Assembly: GCA_946221495.1 (NCBI GenBank)
Contig: CAMIFA010000218.1
Location: forward strand, 1 to 6,134
Direction: 5' to 3'
Length of the DNA stretch: 6,134 nt
Source of the DNA: an uncultured cyanobacterium
GTDB taxonomy: Bacteria > Cyanobacteriota > Cyanobacteriia > Cyanobacteriales > Chroococcidiopsidaceae
The first letter of the stretch is position 1. Each line of letters starts with the position of its first letter. Under the pieces are notes generated by a model. It made no database searches. It saw only the letters and a list, made by a program, of their open reading frames with translations, and was not told the origin of the DNA. Shown one piece after another: positions 1 through 3,975 of the stretch. The position numbers and the translations under genes were made by a program.

Positions 1-2
1 AA

Positions 3-98
3 GTGATGCACGAGCGCAATGCTCACAACTTCCCCCTCGACTTGGCAGCAGGTGACGCGACTCCAGTTGCTCTAACTGCTCCTGCGATCAATGGCTAA
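3..98 (+). CDS. psbA: Photosystem II D1 protein, C-terminal fragment (gene enters from the left edge)
   Basis: The first 98 bases read in one frame as the end of D1, the reaction-centre subunit of photosystem II in the thylakoid membrane; bases 1-2 finish the preceding codon, probably Glu. The 31 visible residues match positions 330-360 of a standard 360-residue D1. His332, Glu333, His337, Asp342 and the carboxylate of Ala344 are known ligands of the Mn4CaO5 water-oxidising cluster, and all are present in the segment HERNAHNFPLDLA. Sixteen residues follow Ala344 and end in APAING; in the family this extension is cut off by the CtpA protease to expose the Ala344 carboxylate. The gene ends with TAA just before a strong hairpin. 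Most of the gene lies outside the window, so the D1 isoform (for example a residue-130 variant) cannot be told. Identification is very secure. Confidence 0.97.
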   Translation: MMHERNAHNFPLDLAAGDATPVALTAPAING

Positions 99-121
99 TC
101 GTTAACTACAACTAGCTAACT

Positions 122-157
122 CAACAGCGCTCTCTTCACCGAGGGCGCTTTTTGTTG
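122..157 (+). terminator. Rho-independent terminator of psbA
   Basis: A nine-pair stem, AGCGCTCTC (126-134) against GAGGGCGCT (141-149) with one G-U pair, closes a six-base loop and is followed at once by TTTT (150-153). CAACA (122-126) can also pair with TGTTG (153-157), giving a longer alternative stem. It lies 24-28 bases after the psbA stop. The reductase/lytic-enzyme transcript from the other strand runs into the same hairpin, but no T-run follows it in that direction. Confidence 0.85.
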
Positions 158-181
158 TGCCTTTACATATACCAGTTTCTT

Positions 182-868
182 CTAACCAGTTGCTTGCAGT
201 TCCTCTTGCAACATCTGGCGATAAATAGCTGGCAAGCGTTTAGTTATGGAATTGTCTTCTATCCCGTACCCAATGCTTGTCCAAGTCCTAGAAAGCAGCT
301 TTTGTACTTGCTGAAACTTTCCTTGGCGTAACAGTTTGGAAATATCAGTACCCCAAGCTTGGGAATCACTCAACCAAGCATAAACTACCGCGTCTTGAAA
401 TTCTGGCTCAAAGCTATAGGAAGCCCAAAACCTAAATCCGGGTGGCTGGGGATGATAGCGTTGCGCCTTTTCTTGCCAAGTTGTGTTCAACATCTGATAC
501 CGCCCAGCAGCTGTCGAACAATTGCCTTTATTAGGACCAGAGATAATCGTAATACATTGCTCTGGATGGCGGCTAAGGTCGCTTACGTGCTGACCACCAT
601 AGAGGATGGTGTATGGTCGTCGGTCGTTGGCTTCACTTGCTGATATTGTTCGCATTAAGGCGCGAATGTAAGGATCGCCTCCTTGCATTTTTAGTTGCGG
701 TAGGTAAGTGTTGAAAGTGGGATTAAGACGTGGTGGTTCTTCTTTAATCGAAGAGAGCGATAATATTAAGGCGATCGCCGCAGCACTACCTACAATCAGG
801 CGTTTTCCAGTAGAACTCTTCAAAACATCCTTAAATTGATCAACTATTACAGGCAAGTGACCTACCAA
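182..868 (-). CDS. Membrane-anchored lambda-R-type endolysin (GH104 peptidoglycan lytic transglycosylase)
   Basis: Predicted to cleave the MurNAc-GlcNAc bond of peptidoglycan from the periplasmic side of the inner membrane. Residues 24-40 form one hydrophobic helix preceded by Lys22-Arg23, suggesting an uncleaved anchor with the C-terminus outside. A proline-containing linker (41-65) leads to a catalytic domain (about 66-228) close in length to the 158-residue phage lambda R protein. Motifs shared with lambda R are SASE at 76-79 (Glu79 matching catalytic Glu19 of R), YGGQHVSDLSRHP (90-102), STAAGRYQML (118-127) and QDAV (158-161). Cys105 and Cys117 flank a loop and could form a disulfide. The start is uncertain: the longest reading begins at TTG (866-868), an in-frame TAG lies three codons further upstream, and no ATG occurs before Met61, which would lose the anchor. 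TTG at codon 5 has a nearby AGGT. The gene lies 38 bases after the reductase gene and is probably co-transcribed. No holin or other phage gene is nearby. A house-keeping wall enzyme seems likelier than an active lysis gene. Confidence 0.85.
   Translation of the reverse strand: MVGHLPVIVDQFKDVLKSSTGKRLIVGSAAAIALILSLSSIKEEPPRLNPTFNTYLPQLKMQGGDPYIRALMRTISASEANDRRPYTILYGGQHVSDLSRHPEQCITIISGPNKGNCSTAAGRYQMLNTTWQEKAQRYHPQPPGFRFWASYSFEPEFQDAVVYAWLSDSQAWGTDISKLLRQGKFQQVQKLLSRTWTSIGYGIEDNSITKRLPAIYRQMLQEELQATG
771..778. repeat. HIP1 octamer
   Basis: Exact GCGATCGC, flanked as GGCGATCGCC. It lies inside the membrane-anchor codons of the lytic enzyme and encodes Ala31-Ile32-Ala33 on the minus strand. 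Confidence 0.9.
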
Positions 869-906
869 TTCAACTGTCTAATCAACTAAATGAACAATGG
901 GCAAGT

Positions 907-1563
907 TCAAGTAACACTAGTAAATAACTGCTCAAAACTCTTTGCTGGAGCCTCTTCTTTCGCAATTACTTCCACAATTTTATTGCGAGCTGCTGGTTGC
1001 AATAAAGCTTCGACACAAACTTGCGCTACTTTAGTGCGCGGAATACTGCCACTTAAAGACAAAGTATCAGCACCAACCATCTCAATTGGGTCAGAATTAT
1101 CTTCATTCTTCAGCCCTCCTGGTCGCACGATAGTATAGGTAAGACCGCTTTTTTGGAGGTATTCCTCCGCTTGTTTCTTCCACACGAGAATTAACCAAAA
1201 CAAATTTAGCGGATGGAACAACTGAGAAGCACCAATAGAAGAAACTAAAACGAAATGCTCAATTGATTTTGCTTTAGCCGTGTCTACTAAATTTTTAGTA
1301 CCTTCGTAGTCCACTTTATAAGGTGCAGTTGGATCAAAACCTGGTTTAGCGCCAGTGGCACAAAGTACAACTGTGCTGTCTCCTAAAACCTCACTAAGTG
1401 GCTGTAGTACATCACCTACTACTAATTCAGCCGATGCGGGTAGAATTGCTCTAGCTTTTTCTAAATCCCGCACTAAAGCGCGAACAGGAATATTCCGGTT
1501 AATCAACTCCTGCACAATGCGGCGACCAGTTTCGCCTGTTGCCCCTGCTACAAATGCTTTCAT
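907..1563 (-). CDS. Atypical short-chain dehydrogenase/reductase, NAD(P)H-binding (Tic62/NmrA-like)
   Basis: A 218-residue single-domain Rossmann protein, probably a soluble NADP(H)-dependent oxidoreductase or redox-sensing protein of the type related to plant Tic62 and plastid NAD(P)-binding proteins. The N-terminus carries the dinucleotide motif GATGETG (Gly7, Gly10, Gly13). Arg29 and Arg32 after the second strand suggest preference for NADP. VGD at 49-51, the LVSSIGAS strand (106-113), and AEEYLQKSG followed by YTIVRPGG (143-150) are typical of the atypical SDR5 group. The classical YxxxK active-site pair is not evident, so catalytic activity is uncertain and the substrate unknown. The start is placed at ATG 1561-1563 because the glycine motif then begins at residue 7 as usual. 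A reading 15 codons longer begins only at TTG and adds residues unlike the family. No clear Shine-Dalgarno sequence is seen. The lytic enzyme gene follows after 38 bases. Confidence 0.88.
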   Translation of the reverse strand: MKAFVAGATGETGRRIVQELINRNIPVRALVRDLEKARAILPASAELVVGDVLQPLSEVLGDSTVVLCATGAKPGFDPTAPYKVDYEGTKNLVDTAKAKSIEHFVLVSSIGASQLFHPLNLFWLILVWKKQAEEYLQKSGLTYTIVRPGGLKNEDNSDPIEMVGADTLSLSGSIPRTKVAQVCVEALLQPAARNKIVEVIAKEEAPAKSFEQLFTSVT

Positions 1564-1754
1564 ATCACAAGCTATGCTCAATAAACGAAAATAATAACTT
1601 ATAAGCAATAAACTTACTATTTCTTAATTGTATGTTTATCAATCGGCAGATAGAGTCTTTATTTTTGATCAATATTGAGGATTGAAGTGAAACCTTAATT
1701 TAGAAATGGGAATCCTAAACATAGACGAACTCCAAATCACCCAAAAAGGCATTT
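1564..1754. other. AT-rich divergent intergenic region
   Basis: These 191 bases separate the divergent reductase and DUF1997 genes and must hold both promoters. On the plus strand TTGTAT (1628-1633) and TAGAGT (1651-1656) are 17 bases apart, a weak sigma-70-like pair. No NtcA-type GTA-N8-TAC site, convincing operator or small gene was found. A 23-codon reading from ATG 1706 overlaps the DUF1997 start in another frame and looks accidental. Confidence 0.4.
1744..1749 (+). promoter_or_regulatory. Ribosome binding site of the DUF1997 gene
   Basis: AAAAGG lies five bases before ATG 1755-1757. It is one of only two reasonable Shine-Dalgarno sequences in the window and supports this start over internal Met codons such as Met22. 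Confidence 0.6.
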
Positions 1755-2426
1755 ATGTTATCAAAACGCGAATATAAATACGAGGCTGGCGAAACAGTTT
1801 GGGATCTAGAGTCAAGTATGCCAGAAGCTAATCCAGTAGCAGACACACCAATACGCTTTTATGGACAGTTTGCCGACTGTATGGAGATGTATGCCTCTGC
1901 TCAAACAGTTGCTAGCTATCTTGATGCACACCAGGGCTGGTTTTGTCGCTGCGCCAGTCCGATGCAGGTGGAGCCAATAGAAGAAAATGGCTACGCTTTG
2001 ACGATTGGTCGCTTTGGCGCTTTTGGCTATGAAGTAGAACCAAAAATTGGCTTGGAACTTTTGCCACCAGAGCAAGGCATTTATCACGTTAAGACAATTC
2101 CAGTACCAAATTATGTTGCCCCTGGTTATGATGTGGATTTTCAGTCTGTGATGCAGTTAGTAGAAGGTGCTGATTCCAAGCGCTATTCCGGAGAAATCAC
2201 AAGAGTTGAGTGGCAGTTGGATTTAGCAGTTTACGTGCAGTTTCCAAAATTTATTCAGCGTTTGCCTAAATCTGTAGTTCAAAGCACCGGCGATCGCTTG
2301 TTAAATCAAATTGTCCGCCAAGTATCCCGGCGCTTGACTCATAAGGTACAAGAAGATTTCCACAAGTCTTTAGGCTTACCTTTTCCTCTCAAGGCAAAGA
2401 AGAGGATGGGGGGACAGGGAGAGTAG
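1755..2426 (+). CDS. DUF1997 family protein of unknown function
   Basis: A 223-residue soluble protein that I recognise as DUF1997, a family conserved in cyanobacteria and plants without an established function. The core is well conserved: a helix with YASAQTVASYL (46-56), WFCRCASPMQVEPI (62-75), GYALTIGRFGAFGYEVEP (79-96), a strand ending in TIPVPNYVAPGYDVDF (114-129), and a long basic C-terminal helix containing TGDRLLNQIVRQVSRRLTHKVQ (178-199). The alternation of strands closed by a long final helix resembles helix-grip (SRPBCC-like) ligand-binding proteins; that is an inference from layout only. No signal peptide or membrane segment is seen. Residues 215-223 (KKRMGGQGE) are encoded by a purine-rich stretch that continues past the stop as an intergenic G-rich repeat, so the tail is probably not part of the conserved protein. 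The gene stands alone, divergent from the reductase and convergent with the DUF4079 gene. Confidence 0.85.
   Translation: MLSKREYKYEAGETVWDLESSMPEANPVADTPIRFYGQFADCMEMYASAQTVASYLDAHQGWFCRCASPMQVEPIEENGYALTIGRFGAFGYEVEPKIGLELLPPEQGIYHVKTIPVPNYVAPGYDVDFQSVMQLVEGADSKRYSGEITRVEWQLDLAVYVQFPKFIQRLPKSVVQSTGDRLLNQIVRQVSRRLTHKVQEDFHKSLGLPFPLKAKKRMGGQGE
2290..2297. repeat. HIP1 octamer
   Basis: Exact GCGATCGC within the DUF1997 gene, spanning codons Gly179-Asp180-Arg181; it is the only copy here not read as Ala-Ile-Ala. Confidence 0.9.
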
Positions 2427-2440
2427 GAGACCAGGGGAGA
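2399..2440 (+). repeat. Degenerate G-rich short repeat (GGGGACA / GGAGACC type)
   Basis: A purine-only run gives way to loosely repeated 7-9 base units such as GGGGGGACA, GGGAGAGTA, GGAGACCA and GGGGAGACA. Similar runs are common between cyanobacterial genes. This one starts inside the last codons of the DUF1997 gene. The downstream TCTCCTTGTCACC (2462-2474) is the same kind of sequence in inverted orientation. Confidence 0.55.
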
Positions 2441-2466
2441 CATAATTTAGAATTCCCCGTTTCTCC
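2426..2466. terminator. Hairpin between convergent DUF1997 and DUF4079 genes, possible weak terminator
   Basis: GGAGA (2426-2430) pairs with TCTCC (2462-2466) and, after a three-base internal mismatch, GGGGA (2434-2438) pairs with TCCCC (2454-2458); the loop is 15 bases. On the plus strand a T-run (2478-2482) follows only 11 bases later, and on the minus strand there is none, so it is an imperfect terminator that may simply be the inverted repeat formed by the G-rich element. Confidence 0.4.
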
Positions 2467-2483
2467 TTGTCACCTGATTTTTA

Positions 2484-2954
2484 TTAACTTTTACTAAGAA
2501 TATTTTGGATAATTTGCACACCGCTTATCGCCTGCCAACTAAACAGTGCTAACAGAGCCGCATTTAAAACGATATGGGTGTAACGCGCCCAATCTTGCCC
2601 TTTTTGCATGAAGGGAGACAGTGAAGCTGAAACAGCAATTATTGCTGTCATGCCTAATCCTACTAGCAGGTGAGGTCCAAAAAATAGCTTTTGGTTATTG
2701 ATATAAGTAACAGCCATAGCCGCGATCGCACCAATTACCATCAAAGCTAAAAGAACAGAACCGATTTGGTAGTGCTTAACGTTGTATCTACCTTTGATCA
2801 GTTCTTTTTTGACTTCACCTTCAGCCGTTCTTGTTTTTCGTACTTTTAAACCTAAATACAAAGCATAAATCGAGATTCCTAGTAAAACCCACATTAAAAC
2901 GGGGTGAATAAAATTCAGCCAAAACTTAATTTCTGGAGTCAATTGGAAGCTCAT
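2484..2954 (-). CDS. DUF4079 family four-helix membrane protein, possible cytochrome b-like protein
   Basis: A 156-residue integral membrane protein that matches the DUF4079 family, known mainly from cyanobacteria and algae and of unknown function. Four hydrophobic helices are visible at about 13-36, 62-84, 92-113 and 124-150, with a basic loop (37-60, rich in Lys and Arg) between the first two that should lie in the cytoplasm. Each helix carries one histidine near an end: His17, His61, His95 and His127. Four helices with histidines in this arrangement recall cytochrome b561-type proteins that hold two b haems; this is my inference, and no haem binding is shown by the sequence itself. The motif FGPHLLVGLGM around His95 and WARYTHIVLN around His127 look like the conserved core. 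ATG 2952-2954 is the first start. GAGA about six bases upstream is a weak ribosome site. The gene is divergent from the ZIP transporter, 123 bases apart, and its direct partners are unknown. Confidence 0.82.
   Translation of the reverse strand: MSFQLTPEIKFWLNFIHPVLMWVLLGISIYALYLGLKVRKTRTAEGEVKKELIKGRYNVKHYQIGSVLLALMVIGAIAAMAVTYINNQKLFFGPHLLVGLGMTAIIAVSASLSPFMQKGQDWARYTHIVLNAALLALFSWQAISGVQIIQNILSKS
2722..2729. repeat. HIP1 octamer
   Basis: Exact GCGATCGC in the DUF4079 gene, encoding Ala76-Ile77-Ala78 of the second membrane helix on the minus strand. Confidence 0.9.
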
Positions 2955-3015
2955 AGTGTTTCTCGCTCTTAATAATCTTGATAAAACTTAGCATAACTGC
3001 TTCTAGAAACTTACC

Positions 3016-3026
3016 ATAGTAACTAT
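3016..3026. repeat. Small inverted repeat in the DUF4079/ZIP divergent region
   Basis: ATAGT-A-ACTAT is a perfect five-base dyad about 52 bases before the ZIP start and 62 before the DUF4079 start. It could be an operator for the divergent genes, but it is short, AT-rich and does not extend to the 7-1-7 symmetry expected of a Zur/Fur box. The rest of the 123-base gap shows no convincing promoter pair. Confidence 0.25.
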
Positions 3027-3077
3027 TTTGTCTAAACGTATTACTAGTGTGAGGTCGGGACTATTTTCAATATTTTT

Positions 3078-3833
3078 ATGCCAATTTGGTTACAGGCAGG
3101 GTTTTGGGGTTTATTTAGTGGTTCAGCTTTACTAATTGGGGCAGCTATAGGCTATTTCATCTCAGTTCCTCAGCGAGCAATAGCCGCGATTATGGCTTTT
3201 GGTGCAGGAGTGCTAATCTCCGCATTGTCATTCGACCTAATGGACAAAGCTTATAGAGAAGGTGGCTTTGACTCGACAGCAATCGGCTTTTTGGGTGGCG
3301 CAGTAGTTTACACCGCCGCTAACTGGTATTTAGCGCATCAAGGTGGCAAGCATCGCAAGCGGTCTGGCGATCAACAGCCATCGGAGACAGAGGATAGCGG
3401 CAGTGGTTTGGCGATCGCCATTGGCGCACTTTTAGACGGCATTCCCGAGTCAATTGTGATTGGGGTGAGCATGATCGGCGGCGGTAGCGTCAGCGCTGTA
3501 GCTGTGGCAGCAGTCTTTCTGTCTAATATTCCTGAAGGTCTTTCGAGCGCAGCTGGCATGAAAAAAGCAGGTCGTTCAGTGCGTTATATCTTCGGTGTTT
3601 GGGCAAGCATTGCTATTCTTTGCGGGATCGCAGCACTTCTTGGCTATGCCGTCTTTAGTCGCTTCTCAGTGGAGGTAATTGCCGCAACAACTGCTGTAGC
3701 AGCAGGTGCTATTCTCGCCATGCTAGTAGACACGATGATTCCAGAAGCATTTGAGCAAGCTCATAATTTTGCTGGACTAATCGCAGTTATCGGCTTTTTA
3801 GTTGCTTTTGTCCTCACGAAGTTGGGAGCATAA
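3078..3833 (+). CDS. ZIP-family divalent metal transporter
   Basis: A 251-residue inner-membrane protein with eight predicted helices (about 6-29, 32-56, 67-86, 110-133, 136-160, 168-192, 198-221 and 229-249), the number and spacing of the ZIP family, which carries Zn(II), Fe(II), Mn(II) or other divalent metals into the cytoplasm. The two signature helices are recognisable: DGIPES (120-125) in helix 4 and SNIPEGL (149-155) in helix 5, keeping Glu124 and Glu153. The usual helix-4 motif is HNxPEG, so His is replaced by Asp120 and Asn by Gly121; metal choice may differ or activity may be changed. Asp218 and Glu223 lie in helix 7. The loop before helix 4 (87-109) is short and mixed in charge with only His87 and His92, unlike long His-rich loops. 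ATG 3078 has no Shine-Dalgarno sequence; the bases before it are AT-rich. The gene is divergent from the DUF4079 gene and followed by short repeats. The family is clear, the metal is not. Confidence 0.87.
   Translation: MPIWLQAGFWGLFSGSALLIGAAIGYFISVPQRAIAAIMAFGAGVLISALSFDLMDKAYREGGFDSTAIGFLGGAVVYTAANWYLAHQGGKHRKRSGDQQPSETEDSGSGLAIAIGALLDGIPESIVIGVSMIGGGSVSAVAVAAVFLSNIPEGLSSAAGMKKAGRSVRYIFGVWASIAILCGIAALLGYAVFSRFSVEVIAATTAVAAGAILAMLVDTMIPEAFEQAHNFAGLIAVIGFLVAFVLTKLGA
3411..3418. repeat. HIP1 octamer
   Basis: Exact GCGATCGC within GGCGATCGCC in the ZIP gene, encoding Ala112-Ile113-Ala114 at the start of helix 4. Confidence 0.9.
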
Positions 3834-3861
3834 GTCATTAGTCACTAGTTATTAGTGAGAG
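3834..3861 (+). repeat. Degenerate heptamer tandem repeat (GTCATTA type)
   Basis: Directly after the ZIP stop codon four seven-base units follow in register: GTCATTA, GTCACTA, GTTATTA and GTGAGAG, the last one decayed. Short tandem heptamers between genes are a known feature of many cyanobacterial genomes. The array overlaps the hairpin below. Confidence 0.6.
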
Positions 3862-3870
3862 ATAATTTTT
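3842..3870 (+). terminator. Possible terminator of the ZIP transporter gene
   Basis: TCACTA (3842-3847) and TAGTGA (3853-3858) form a six-pair stem with a five-base loop; TTTTT (3866-3870) follows after seven bases. The stem is AT-rich and the gap long, so termination may be weak. The remaining bases to the ankyrin gene (3871-3975) hold no clear promoter or operator. Confidence 0.4.
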
Positions 3871-3975
3871 GATACATAACCAGGCAGAACAGTGGGCGGA
3901 ACTAATGAATTAGAGCTTTTTTGCAAACACAATTCTGTGGGTCGAGTTTAACTTTGAATGAGATGATATTTAAAT

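Noticed and set aside
359..643. Open frame of 94 codons on the plus strand
   Set aside because: It lies wholly opposite the lytic enzyme, whose family motifs are clear; the plus-strand peptide has no recognisable features.
890..1138. Open frame of 82 codons on the plus strand
   Set aside because: Antisense shadow of the reductase gene, with no family resemblance or ribosome site.
1355..1594. Open frame of 79 codons on the plus strand
   Set aside because: Opposite the Rossmann N-terminal half of the reductase; low-complexity Ser/Thr/Ala peptide.
1564..1608. Fifteen-codon N-terminal extension of the reductase
   Set aside because: It would start at TTG and adds residues ahead of the glycine motif not expected in the family; ATG 1563 fits better.
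1706..1777. 23-codon open frame overlapping the DUF1997 start, possible leader peptide
   Set aside because: No ribosome site, no recognisable sequence, and such short frames are expected by chance.
1812..2087. Open frame of 91 codons on the minus strand
   Set aside because: Antisense to the strongly conserved core of the DUF1997 protein.
3016..3026. Possible Zur/Fur operator near the ZIP start
   Set aside because: Only a 5-1-5 dyad; the bases outside do not extend the symmetry as a metal-regulator box would.
3371..3559. Open frame of 62 codons on the minus strand
   Set aside because: Antisense to ZIP helices 4 and 5.
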